Shown here piece after piece: positions 49,467 to 57,375 of a stretch of DNA of 64,000 bases. The stretch comes from Kribbella sp. ALI-6-A. GTDB lineage: Bacteria > Actinomycetota > Actinomycetes > Propionibacteriales > Kribbellaceae. Numbering within the stretch: the stretch's first letter is position 1; each line of letters begins with the position of its first letter. A model generated the notes under the pieces. It saw only the letters and a list, made by a program, of their open reading frames with translations. It searched no databases and was not told where the DNA came from. The stretch is from the NCBI RefSeq assembly GCF_001984195.1, contig NZ_MTQN01000012.1, positions 1,674,001 to 1,738,000 on the forward strand, written 5' to 3'. Position numbers and translations under genes: made by a program.

Positions 49467-49838
49467 TCAGCTGACGCTGATCAGGTCGACCACGAAGATC
49501 AGGGTCTCGCCGGGCTTGATCGCGCCACCCGCGCCCCGGTCACCGTAGGCCAGGTGCGGCGGAATGACCAGCTTGCGGCGGCCGCCCACCTTCATGCCCT
49601 GGACGCCGGTGTCCCAGCCCTGGATGACCTGGCCGACGCCGAGCTGGAAGGCAAGCGGCGCGCCCCGGTTGTACGACGCGTCGAACTCCTCGCCGGTGGA
49701 GTGGGCCACGCCCACGTAGTGCACGTTCACCCGCGAACCGGCCTTGGCCTCGGCGCCGTCGCCCTCGGTGATGTCGGTGATCTCCAGATCCGCCGGCGGC
49801 GGGCCGTCCGGAAATTCGATCTCAGGCTTCTCAGTCAT
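49467..49838 (-). CDS. FKBP-type peptidyl-prolyl isomerase
   Basis: A 123-residue single-domain FKBP that catalyses cis-trans change at proline bonds. GSRVNVHYVGVAHSTGEEFDASYNRGAPLAFQLGVG and QVIQGWDTGVQGMKVGGRRKLVIPPHLAYGDRG carry the conserved active-site residues (Tyr, Phe, Asp, Val-Ile, Trp, Tyr). There is no signal peptide, so it is cytoplasmic. The ATG at 49838 is preferred; a GTG at 49844 adds two residues. Confidence 0.95.
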   Translation of the reverse strand: MTEKPEIEFPDGPPPADLEITDITEGDGAEAKAGSRVNVHYVGVAHSTGEEFDASYNRGAPLAFQLGVGQVIQGWDTGVQGMKVGGRRKLVIPPHLAYGDRGAGGAIKPGETLIFVVDLISVS

Positions 49839-49860
49839 ACCCACCAGCTAACCAGATCGG

Positions 49861-49962
49861 CGGACGTGCACCACCCACCAACCCGGTCCGAACGCGTTCC
49901 GCAGGCTGTCGTCACGCCTGACCGACCGGGCGCGGAGGTGGTTGGTGGGTGGTGCACGTCCG
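49861..49962. repeat. Perfect 23-bp inverted repeat between fkbp and hydrolase genes
   Basis: The arm at 49861-49883 (starting CGGACGTGCACCACC) is exactly inverted at 49940-49962 (ending GGTGCACGTCCG), with a 56-nt spacer. Both flanking genes read leftward, so it lies between the hydrolase stop (49968) and the FKBP start. It could end hydrolase transcription, but long arms with a long spacer are not usual for a terminator. Confidence 0.7.
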
Positions 49963-49967
49963 GGTTC

Positions 49968-50837
49968 TCAGGCGTCCAGGACCTCGCGCAGCTTGCCGGC
50001 GAACTCCTCCGGCTTGCCCGGCATGCCGTACTCGTCGCCCAGGAAGCCACCGTGGTTGCTCGGGAAGACGACCGGCGTCAGCCCGAGCCGCTCCGCGATC
50101 GCCTCGCCACCACGCCGCGCCAGCTGCCGGCTGGACTCCTCACCGACGGCGATCACCAGCCGGTCGGTGGACTTGGCGAGCGCGTCCACGTCCGGCTGGT
50201 ACGACGTACAGCCGCGCAGGTTCTGCCCGAGCAGCGCGTCGTCGCGGTTGCCGTCGTCCTCGGTCGGCAGGCCGAACATCGCCGGGTCGGGTGCCGGTTG
50301 GCTCGTGCAATCGGCCGGGATCTCCCCGTCGTACTGGGTGATCGCGATGAACTTCGCCATCGCCGGGCCCATCCCGTCGCGCTGGTAGGTCTGGTAGATG
50401 TCCTCGCACGCGGCCAGCGCGTATTCGGCGTCCGGGACGAGCCCGGCCAGCGGGGGCTCGTGCGCGACGACCCGCCGGACCAGCTCGGGGCGGCGCGCGA
50501 CCAGGGCCAGCGCGTTGACCGCGCCGCCGCTGCTCGCGAACACGTCGACCGGACCGGCCTCGAGCGTCTCGATCAGCGCCGCGAGGTCGTCGGCGTGCTG
50601 CTCGGGCGAGAGCTCACCGCTCCCGTCGGTGCGCTTGCTGCGCTCGACACCACGCGGGTCGTAGGTGACGACCGTACGGTCGGTGAAGTACGACGCCAGC
50701 GTGGGGAACCCGCTCGCGCCCATCGGCGAACCGATCAGCAGCAGCACCGGCTGGGTACGGTCCGCGAGGTCGCCGCGGACGTCGTAGGTCAGGACGGCCC
50801 CGGGGACGTCGAGAGTGTGGGTGACGAGATCCGGCAT
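49968..50837 (-). CDS. Alpha/beta hydrolase
   Basis: A 289-residue alpha/beta-hydrolase fold enzyme. VLLLIGSPMGASGF contains the oxyanion-hole region, DVFASSGGAVNALAL the nucleophile serine in a non-standard elbow (A-S-S-G-G instead of G-x-S-x-G), and FPSNHGGFLGD the catalytic histidine. A variable lid lies between about 140 and 215. Substrate unknown. The downstream end is marked by the 23-bp inverted repeat. Confidence 0.85.
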   Translation of the reverse strand: MPDLVTHTLDVPGAVLTYDVRGDLADRTQPVLLLIGSPMGASGFPTLASYFTDRTVVTYDPRGVERSKRTDGSGELSPEQHADDLAALIETLEAGPVDVFASSGGAVNALALVARRPELVRRVVAHEPPLAGLVPDAEYALAACEDIYQTYQRDGMGPAMAKFIAITQYDGEIPADCTSQPAPDPAMFGLPTEDDGNRDDALLGQNLRGCTSYQPDVDALAKSTDRLVIAVGEESSRQLARRGGEAIAERLGLTPVVFPSNHGGFLGDEYGMPGKPEEFAGKLREVLDA

Positions 50838-50898
50838 GTGAACTCCTCGATTCGGACTTTTCTGGACCCTAATCCCGGCCGGGGTTCCTGAACAGGAC

Positions 50899-50904
50899 TA
50901 CTGT
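50899..50904 (+). promoter_or_regulatory. -10 box of the leaderless secreted-protein gene
   Basis: TACTGT lies 8 nt before the ATG at 50913 and supports that start over the GTG at 50907. Confidence 0.4.
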
Positions 50905-50912
50905 CGGTGGTC

Positions 50913-51623
50913 ATGCGGAGGAAGCTGGCGATCCTGCTCGCGACGCTCGTCCTCGTCTGCGGTGCTCGGCCCGCGGCCGCGGTGCCGACCGAGAACTACG
51001 GTCAGTACTCGCTGATGTTCGAGCGCTCCGCCGGTCAGTACTGGGCCGGCGGTACCGCGGCCGGGCAGTGGGTCTGGACGCCTTTGAGCAAGACCACCTC
51101 GGACATCTCGTGGGGTGACCCGAAGGCCTGGCCGCCGAAGTCGGCCGAGCGGTTCGTGCGCGAAGGCGACTGGGTCCTGCTCGACGGCTTCAACGACGGC
51201 GCCGGTCGCCCGCTCACCCAGGTCCAGCGCGTCACCTCCGAGAAGATCGGCGACGCGACCTGCGCGGGGATGCAGCCGCTGCCCTCCACCGGTGGGCGCC
51301 AGCACTACGTGAAATGGACGATTCCCAGCGCGGGCTACTGCCTCGACGCCACCGGCACCATCAAGCCGCTCGACGGCGCCACCGCGGTGAACTTCCGCCA
51401 CCTGCAGAAGTGGCTGCCGCCGCACCCGTGCTCCAACCCGACGTTCGCCAACCAGACCTGCATCACCCAGATCGAGCAGTGGTGGGACGACAACAAGCAC
51501 CCGTACTCGCTCCAGCTCTCCCGCTCGATCGAGCTGGCCCGCGGGCTCGGCATGGCCTTCACCAACCGCACCACCGTCCCGCTCATCTGGAACGCCGACG
51601 GCAAGTCCTACTGGCACTACTGA
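50913..51623 (+). CDS. Secreted hypothetical protein
   Basis: A 236-residue exported protein with signal peptide MRRKLAILLATLVLVCGARP and cleavage near AAAVP. The mature part is rich in tryptophan and has four cysteines (CAGMQP, YCLDATG, HPCSNPTF, TCITQIEQWW), probably two disulfides. I do not recognise a family. The ATG at 50913 is chosen for its position after a TACTGT box. It precedes the SNF2 gene by 45 bp, without an evident functional link. Confidence 0.7.
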   Translation: MRRKLAILLATLVLVCGARPAAAVPTENYGQYSLMFERSAGQYWAGGTAAGQWVWTPLSKTTSDISWGDPKAWPPKSAERFVREGDWVLLDGFNDGAGRPLTQVQRVTSEKIGDATCAGMQPLPSTGGRQHYVKWTIPSAGYCLDATGTIKPLDGATAVNFRHLQKWLPPHPCSNPTFANQTCITQIEQWWDDNKHPYSLQLSRSIELARGLGMAFTNRTTVPLIWNADGKSYWHY

Positions 51624-51668
51624 CCCCACCCGTTGAACGCGCAGCGTGACGGGCGGCAGACTGGCTCG

Positions 51669-53948
51669 GTGAGCGATCAGGGGGAGTCGCCGGACGCGGA
51701 CCGGATGCGGTCGAGTGTCGGCAAGCCGGCGCGCGACCTGATCCGCCGGATCGACGAGCTCCGGACGCGGGCCGAGGCGCTGGTCGGCAAGCCCGAGGCG
51801 CTGCGGGAGCAGGCCCGCGAGCAGCTCGCCGTACTGACCCGGCGGCAGATCGGCAGCGAACTGGAGAACCTGCCGGTCACCGCCTTGCAGGAGGTGATGG
51901 GCAAGCGGGTCAGCACGCTGGAGCAGGCCGGCTACCGGACCATCGGGCGGCTGGCCGGAGTGTCGACCGCCGAACTCGTCGCGCTGCCCGGGATCGGGCC
52001 GAAGACCGCCGAGAAGATCACCGAAGCGGTCCGGGCCGTCGTGGCCGACGTCGCGAAGTCGGCACGCTTCAGGTTCCAGCCGGACCGGCCTGACGACGAG
52101 CAGCGGAACCTGCTGGCGACGCTGACCGCGATCCGGCGGGCGGACCGGGCCGCCACCCAACTGATCGGGCCCGTGCGGGAGCTGACGGGCATCACTCATG
52201 AGTGGCTGGCCGCCGCTGCTCCCGCTCGGCGCCGGCTGTCGATGTGGTTCTCGGGACGGGACAAGAAGCAGGCGGCGCTGCTGGCGCTGAGCCGGCTCGA
52301 GACGATCGACAAGCATCCCCGGACCGGCTGGCTCGCGGGCGAGATCACCCGGCACGAGCAGGCGGTCGCGCTCACCGGCTACACCGACGAGCAGCTCTGG
52401 CGCGAGTATGCCGACGACGCCGCGGCGGTGAACGCGACCTTGTCGACGGTCGGCGGAGTCGAGGTCGAGGTCGAGGCGGCGCAGGGATTCATCCCCGAGG
52501 AGCTGCGGCAGCGGATCACCGCAATACCGCTGGACCTGTCGCTGATCAAGTCGACGCTGCGCGGGTATCAGGTCTTCGGCGCGCAGTACCTGATCCACCA
52601 GGAGCGGTCGATCCTCGGCGACGAGATGGGACTCGGCAAGACGATCCAGGCCCTCGCCGCCGCGGCGCATCTCGCGGCCCGCGGGCAGCAGCGGTTCCTC
52701 GTGGTCTGCCCGGCCAGCGTCCAGATGAACTGGCTCAACGAGATCTCCAAGCACACCCGGCTGGAAGCCCACAACCTGCACGGCGCGCACCGCGAGGGTG
52801 CCGCGCGACGGTGGCTGCGCGACGGCGGGGTCGCGGTGACGACGTTCGGGACTCTGGGCAGCCTCGAGGTGCTGAAGGGCCACGACCAGGCGCTGCTGAT
52901 CGTCGACGAGGCGCACTACGTCAAGAACCCGAAGGCCCGTCGGACCCAGGTCGTCGCCGCGGCGGTGGCGGCGGCGCAGCGGGTGGTGTTCCTGACCGGT
53001 ACGCCGATGGAAAACCGGGTCGAGGAGTTCCGCAACCTCGTCGAGCAGCTGCAACCGGCGACCGCAAGGGGGCTCAAGGCAACGAATGCCGTTGCCGGAG
53101 CCAAGCAATTCCGCCGCGCCGTTGCACCGGTCTACCTACGGCGCAACCAGGAGGACGTGCTCACCGAGCTGCCGGACAAGATCGAGATCGACGACTGGGT
53201 GCTGCCGAGTCCGGCCGACCAGACGGCGTACGTCGCGGCGGTCCGTTCCGGCAACCTGATGAAGATGCGCCAGGCCGCGTTCGAGGCCCAGGACTCGGCC
53301 AAGCTGGAACGAATCGGCGAGATCATCGAGGAGGCCCGGGAGGACGGCCGCAAGGTGATCGTCTTCTCCTTCTTCCTGGGCGTGCTGGACCGGATCCAGC
53401 AAACGATCTGCCCCGCAGCCGGCTCGATCCGCGGCGCGGTCCGCCCCGCCGAACGCCAACGCCTGGTCGACGAGTTCACCGCCGCCCGCGACCACGCCGT
53501 CCTGCTCTGCCAGATCGAAGCCGGCGGCGTCGGCCTGAATATGCAAGCAGCCTCGGTCGTCATCCTCGCCGAGCCCCACTGGAAGCCGAGCGCCGAAGAA
53601 CAGGCGATCGCCAGAGCCCACCGCATGGGCCAGATCCGCACGGTCCAGGTCCACCGCGTCCTCGCGAAGGACAGCGTCGACGAACGCATCCGCGAGGTCC
53701 AGGAACACAAACGCCTGCTCTTCGACGAGTACGCCCGCAAGAGCGACGCGAAGGACCTGGACCGCCGGGCCGTAGATCCCCTACAGCAACCATCCCGCAT
53801 CCAGGACGAAGTCCCCCGCCCGCAGGACAAACCCCGCCCCCGCGCCCTGGACGACGAAAACCTCCCCACCGAACAACGAATAGTCCTGGCCGAACAACAC
53901 CGCCTCGGCATCGCCGCGGAGACAATTCGTCACCAGGACAAGAACTAG
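51669..53948 (+). CDS. SNF2-type DNA-dependent ATPase with helix-hairpin-helix domain
   Basis: A 759-residue Swi2/Snf2 protein. A helix-hairpin-helix near residues 85-120 (LVALPGIGPKTAEKI) suggests DNA binding. The first RecA domain has DEMGLGKTIQAL (motif I), LLIVDEAHYVKN (motif II) and FLTGTPMENR (motif III); the second has VIVFSFFLGVLDRI, LLCQIEAGGVGLN (V) and ARAHRMGQ (VI). It translocates on DNA and could act in repair or transcription recycling, as RapA does. The C-terminal 60 residues are proline-rich and charged. The GTG start lacks a good ribosome site. Its stop overlaps the convergent immunity gene. Confidence 0.88.
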   Translation: MSDQGESPDADRMRSSVGKPARDLIRRIDELRTRAEALVGKPEALREQAREQLAVLTRRQIGSELENLPVTALQEVMGKRVSTLEQAGYRTIGRLAGVSTAELVALPGIGPKTAEKITEAVRAVVADVAKSARFRFQPDRPDDEQRNLLATLTAIRRADRAATQLIGPVRELTGITHEWLAAAAPARRRLSMWFSGRDKKQAALLALSRLETIDKHPRTGWLAGEITRHEQAVALTGYTDEQLWREYADDAAAVNATLSTVGGVEVEVEAAQGFIPEELRQRITAIPLDLSLIKSTLRGYQVFGAQYLIHQERSILGDEMGLGKTIQALAAAAHLAARGQQRFLVVCPASVQMNWLNEISKHTRLEAHNLHGAHREGAARRWLRDGGVAVTTFGTLGSLEVLKGHDQALLIVDEAHYVKNPKARRTQVVAAAVAAAQRVVFLTGTPMENRVEEFRNLVEQLQPATARGLKATNAVAGAKQFRRAVAPVYLRRNQEDVLTELPDKIEIDDWVLPSPADQTAYVAAVRSGNLMKMRQAAFEAQDSAKLERIGEIIEEAREDGRKVIVFSFFLGVLDRIQQTICPAAGSIRGAVRPAERQRLVDEFTAARDHAVLLCQIEAGGVGLNMQAASVVILAEPHWKPSAEEQAIARAHRMGQIRTVQVHRVLAKDSVDERIREVQEHKRLLFDEYARKSDAKDLDRRAVDPLQQPSRIQDEVPRPQDKPRPRALDDENLPTEQRIVLAEQHRLGIAAETIRHQDKN

Positions 53949-54367
53949 CCCCGAGCCCACGGCGGGTAGAACTTCTCCGCACGGGGGAACTCACGAAGGT
54001 CGGCAAGCAACGACTCGTGGTCGACCTCGAAGTCGAAGCTGGGTTTCGAGTCGTAGTCGAAGGCTGCCGAGAACTTCCCGTCCCGGTCGACCTCGATGCT
54101 CGCACTGAACCAGGCACCCCGATCGCCATTGCTCTCTGCCATCTGACGACGCAGCCCTTCGACTCCGTCGAGCACCTCTTCCTCCGCATCGTCGTCATCG
54201 ATGTAGTAGCTCTCGACCGCGCCGGATTCGAGCGTGGCATGAGCGACAAAAGCCGTCACCGAACTGATCGTGTTGATCCGAATGCGCAGCGACTCCCACC
54301 CCTCCGGCGCCGCCGCCCGGAACGCTTCGGCGATCCCCTCGATGCGCGCCGCGTCTTCTGTCTCCAT
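53945..54367 (-). CDS. DUF600-like (YezG-type) immunity protein
   Basis: A 140-residue acidic protein: EGIAEAFRAAAPEGWESLRIRI at the start, YYIDDDDAEEEVLDGVEGLRRQM in the middle and FDYDSKPSFDFEVDHESLLADLREFPRAEKFYPPW at the end match the DUF600 immunity family in order and size. Family members neutralise nuclease toxins by binding them, and the strong negative charge fits a DNA mimic. It follows the nuclease gene by 18 bp. The ATG at 54367 has GGAGG 8 nt upstream; a GTG at 54382 is possible. Confidence 0.8.
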   Translation of the reverse strand: METEDAARIEGIAEAFRAAAPEGWESLRIRINTISSVTAFVAHATLESGAVESYYIDDDDAEEEVLDGVEGLRRQMAESNGDRGAWFSASIEVDRDGKFSAAFDYDSKPSFDFEVDHESLLADLREFPRAEKFYPPWARG

Positions 54368-54385
54368 GAATTCATCCTCCACCTG

Positions 54386-55171
54386 TCAGTTCTTGAAGCG
54401 CTGAACCTGCCAGTCGCCTCCGTCAACGCGGTACCGAACCCGGAACGACGACGGCCGCAGACTATCCGTGGGGTACCGCAGCGCGATGCTCACCTCGACC
54501 ACCTTCGGCGGGTCGTCGGTGGCCGCTGCCGCCCACCTCTTCTCGAGGGCGTACCAGTTGGCGCTGTCCAACGCGCTCGGCCGGTTCTGAGCGCGCAGCT
54601 GGGCCACCAGGTTGATCGCCTCACTCGGTCCCATGAACCGATTTGCGATGAGGTGACCACCATCGTCCTCGGACCGCCGGTCGGTCCCACCCGCCTGGCG
54701 CTGGCGGTACGACGATCGATCTTTGGCGCCGATCGCCAGCTTGCCCTCGACGAGCACTACCCGGCTCTTGTCGTCAGTGGTGAACTCGTAGCGTTCGTCG
54801 ACCAGGTACTTCGAGTTCGGGGCCGGCCGGTCCAGATCCTGGTTCCAGGCTCCCTTCGTACCCGACTGTCGCCGCAACGGCAGCGCGGCGGGCGTTCCCT
54901 CGCGTGCCCCGCCCACCATCTGGGTTGCCCACTCCCGGGCCCGGATTGGTGCGAGTGCGGCGAAGTGAGCTGCTTGTTCGCATGCCCTCGCCGCCCCATC
55001 CAGGTGAGCCGCAGCCTGCTGTGCTGCTGGATTTCCCGACGAGATGCCGGCCACCAACGCGGCGTGTTGCCGGCACTCCACCGCAAGTCGCTGCAGATAG
55101 ACGACCATCTGTGGGACTTGATCCAAACAGTCGAGCAGTCCTTGGGCGGCTCGTTGGAGTTCGGACGGCAT
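54386..55171 (-). CDS. Type VII-style nuclease toxin (DNA/RNA non-specific endonuclease domain)
   Basis: A 261-residue protein in two parts. Residues 1-90 are helical with no signal peptide (LLDCLDQVPQMVVYLQRLAV, AARACEQAAHFAAL), as in leaders used with WXG-type partners. Residues 120-215 are a DNA/RNA non-specific endonuclease domain: KYLVDERYEFTTDDKSRVV, then DDGGHLIANRFMGPSEAINLVAQ in two parts with catalytic His173, then NWYALEKRW. The fold matches NucA-like toxins of the Bacillus YeeF group, whose immunity partner is DUF600-type, exactly the gene that follows. It probably degrades nucleic acid in competing cells; export by an ESX system encoded elsewhere is inferred. Confidence 0.82.
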   Translation of the reverse strand: MPSELQRAAQGLLDCLDQVPQMVVYLQRLAVECRQHAALVAGISSGNPAAQQAAAHLDGAARACEQAAHFAALAPIRAREWATQMVGGAREGTPAALPLRRQSGTKGAWNQDLDRPAPNSKYLVDERYEFTTDDKSRVVLVEGKLAIGAKDRSSYRQRQAGGTDRRSEDDGGHLIANRFMGPSEAINLVAQLRAQNRPSALDSANWYALEKRWAAAATDDPPKVVEVSIALRYPTDSLRPSSFRVRYRVDGGDWQVQRFKN

Positions 55172-55178
55172 CCCTGGG

Positions 55179-55439
55179 CTAGATCTGGTTCGCGTAGCGC
55201 GCGCATCCAGCAGCCGCGATCTGCAGCGCCTCGACGGCTTGACCGACTGCCCGGCGGGCGGCGTCCAGCACCTCGCTGATGTCCCGATCTGCTCCGGTCG
55301 CGGTGCCTGCGATCAACGCCTGTACCTGGGCACTGCTCTGACCAAAGCTGTTCCTGAACCCGCCGAGACTGCCGGCGGCGCGGTTGGCCTCCAGCGACAG
55401 GTGATGGAGCTGCTCCTTGACCTGAGTGACAGCTGACAT
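55179..55439 (-). CDS. Small WXG100-like helical protein
   Basis: An 86-residue all-helical protein, MSAVTQVKEQLHHLSLEANR at the start and AVEALQIAAAGCARYANQI at the end. The size, the two predicted long helices around a central GGF/SFGQSS turn, and the place directly before a nuclease toxin fit the small ESX-type partners, although the W-x-G turn itself is absent. It probably pairs with the toxin leader for secretion. The toxin gene starts 7 bp after its stop. Confidence 0.65.
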   Translation of the reverse strand: MSAVTQVKEQLHHLSLEANRAAGSLGGFRNSFGQSSAQVQALIAGTATGADRDISEVLDAARRAVGQAVEALQIAAAGCARYANQI

Positions 55440-55518
55440 ATGTCGACTCCTCGCTCGTTCGAGCCTCGAGTCAATCGCGCAGAAGCGGCCGCTGGCCGGA
55501 CAAACTGTCCGGGTACTC

Positions 55519-56073
55519 TCACGCCGCCAGAAGCCGGTCCAGTCGGCGCAGCAATTCGCTCCAGGGGAGCGGACGTGACGGAGCCGAGGTGCGAGGCTCG
55601 CGCAGAGGCCAGAAGTCGTCGCCGTACACGAGATCCACACCAACTGTACGAAGGAGTTGCAGGTGGTTCTCCCATGAAGGCTGGCGCGCGTGCGCGGCGT
55701 TGACCCGAGGAAAAACCACCATCGGCGTCACAGCGATGTTCTCGCAGAGCATCGTGAGGGCCTGATTGTCGGCGATACCGAGCGCCAGTTTCGCCACCAA
55801 GTTCGCGGTGGCAGGTGCAACAGCTATGACATCGGGTCGGGGATGGGGCGCGCGACTTCCTGGAAGGCGGGGGACAGATCGCACTGGCAGCCCGGTCAGC
55901 TTCTCCAGTTCGTCGACCTCGCCAATCGCGTCGAGCCAACCAGCAGCGGTCGGCGTCAGCGTCACCGGCACCTGGTAGCCACGATCGAGCAATGGCTCCA
56001 CCAGACCGACTCGCAGGTCTTCGACGCCTCCTGCCGAGCTTCCGACCACCGCGACGACCTTCGAGCCGGTCAT
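55519..56073 (-). CDS. Flavoprotein of the HFCD (decarboxylase-like) family
   Basis: A 184-residue Rossmann-like flavoprotein, related to phosphopantothenoylcysteine decarboxylase and EpiD. VVAVVGSSAGGVEDLR is the FMN-phosphate loop, PDVIAVAPATANLVAKLALGIADNQALTML is the strongly conserved family block, and PMVVFPRVNAAH replaces the usual PAMNxxM substrate clamp, so the reaction may differ. It overlaps the XRE regulator gene by 4 bp (ATGA), a pairing seen repeatedly in actinobacteria, with unknown purpose. Confidence 0.85.
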   Translation of the reverse strand: MTGSKVVAVVGSSAGGVEDLRVGLVEPLLDRGYQVPVTLTPTAAGWLDAIGEVDELEKLTGLPVRSVPRLPGSRAPHPRPDVIAVAPATANLVAKLALGIADNQALTMLCENIAVTPMVVFPRVNAAHARQPSWENHLQLLRTVGVDLVYGDDFWPLREPRTSAPSRPLPWSELLRRLDRLLAA

Positions 56074-57290
56074 TCCAGGACGCTGCATCGCTGTGCGAGG
56101 CGCGACAGCGCTGGCGATTTCGACGCCGTCGGGGATGAACGGCGGTACATCGTCTTCAGCGTCTCTCGAACGACCGCGCTGTGCCGGACCAGCTCGGGTG
56201 CTAGTGCCTCGGCGGCGAGCAGCTCCTCCAAACTGTCGGAGTCCCTGGCGACCATGGACAACGCCCTCGCCAGAGCGATGTGGTACTCGGCCGCCCGCTC
56301 CTGTGGAAGGTGAGGCGTCCAGCGCAGCCGGGGCTGGTTGAGAACGGTTTCGACATCGCCGAGCTCCAGTGCCGCGCTCACCCTGTGGAGACGCACGTTG
56401 GTCGGGCCGAAGCCGGTCTGCCAGTAGTTGCCGTCGACGCCGAGCTGATCCGCGATCCGTTCAGCCTCCTCGATAAAGCTGGAAGTCGTCGACCGATCCT
56501 GTCGCCGGGCGGCAGCGGTGGCTGATCGGAGATACAGCATGCCGAGCAAGCTGAGGGCTGCGGGACCATCGGGTGCTCGCCCTCGTAGCCACTCCGCGGC
56601 CCGCATACCCAGAGCCATCGCATCGTCGTACCGGCCGACTGCCAAGAGCGCATGCGTGCCGGCCCTGGCCGCCGACGCCAGCACGAGCGGATCCTCCGAT
56701 TGATCCGCGGCGGACATCGCCCGTTCGGCAGCCATCCAGGCGAGGTCGGCCTCGCCCACTTTCGCCAGTGCGGTCGCGGCCAGGTGATGAACCCGTGCAG
56801 ATACGGCCCAGCCGTTGTTCCGTGGGCCGGACGCTGGGCCTTCGACCGCCTGAGCGCCAGTGATCAACGTCGGGAGTACGGACACGACCTTGCCGAGCCT
56901 GCCTTTCTGGAAGTCGTTCCAACCGGCCTCGGCCAGCCGCGTCAGATGGTCGACCGGGAGGGCAGGTTCGACGGCCGCGAAAAGAGTCTTCGACAGTCTC
57001 CGAGGAGACATCAAGGAGTCTCTGATCGCCGGTATGTCGTCATGCCCGGCGCGATCGGTCCCGACCAATACGGGCTGACCGAGAAGGTCGCCAATCGTGA
57101 CGCGGAGAGCCCGGGCCAGGTCGGCCAGGACATCGAGTCGCCGGGCTTGGCGTTCGCCGCGCTCGATCTTGCTCAGCCAGTCCTCGCTCCGGCCGACGAG
57201 ACCCGCGAGCACGGCCTGGGTGAGTCCACGACGACGGCGGTAGAACGCGATCCGCTCACCGACGGTGAGTTGGTCCCCTGCGCCGCGCAT
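56070..57290 (-). CDS. XRE family regulator with TPR-like C-terminus
   Basis: A 406-residue regulator. Residues 10-70 are a Cro/C1-type helix-turn-helix (IAFYRRRRGLTQAVLAGLVGRSEDWLSKIERGER in two overlapping blocks). The rest is helical-repeat, with ARVHHLAATALAKVGEADLAW and HALLAVGRYDDAMALGMRAAEWLR resembling TPR units, as in peptide-sensing regulators. It is translationally coupled to the flavoprotein gene. TATCGT lies 7 nt before the ATG, suggesting a leaderless transcript. The codon use is slightly less GC-rich than its neighbours. Confidence 0.85.
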   Translation of the reverse strand: MRGAGDQLTVGERIAFYRRRRGLTQAVLAGLVGRSEDWLSKIERGERQARRLDVLADLARALRVTIGDLLGQPVLVGTDRAGHDDIPAIRDSLMSPRRLSKTLFAAVEPALPVDHLTRLAEAGWNDFQKGRLGKVVSVLPTLITGAQAVEGPASGPRNNGWAVSARVHHLAATALAKVGEADLAWMAAERAMSAADQSEDPLVLASAARAGTHALLAVGRYDDAMALGMRAAEWLRGRAPDGPAALSLLGMLYLRSATAAARRQDRSTTSSFIEEAERIADQLGVDGNYWQTGFGPTNVRLHRVSAALELGDVETVLNQPRLRWTPHLPQERAAEYHIALARALSMVARDSDSLEELLAAEALAPELVRHSAVVRETLKTMYRRSSPTASKSPALSRLAQRCSVLE

Positions 57291-57297
57291 GTCGACA

Positions 57298-57303
57298 ACG
57301 ATA
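57298..57303 (-). promoter_or_regulatory. -10 box of the leaderless XRE gene
   Basis: On the minus strand TATCGT lies 7 nt before the ATG at 57290, without a ribosome site. Confidence 0.4.
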
Positions 57304-57330
57304 GAAGCAGGTGGACCCGCTACGCACGCC

Positions 57331-57364
57331 GAAGCGGCCGATCGCGGGGCGAGTCGGCCGCTTC
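57331..57364 (-). terminator. Hairpin terminator of the sugar ABC operon
   Basis: GAAGCGGCCGA pairs perfectly with TCGGCCGCTTC around a 12-nt loop, 12 bp after the binding-protein stop. Confidence 0.75.
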
Positions 57365-57375
57365 AGGTGGGCGTG

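Noticed and set aside
50898-53108. A 736-codon minus-strand frame opposite the secreted protein and SNF2 genes
   Set aside because: Antisense to SNF2 motifs, with no start site or family signal.
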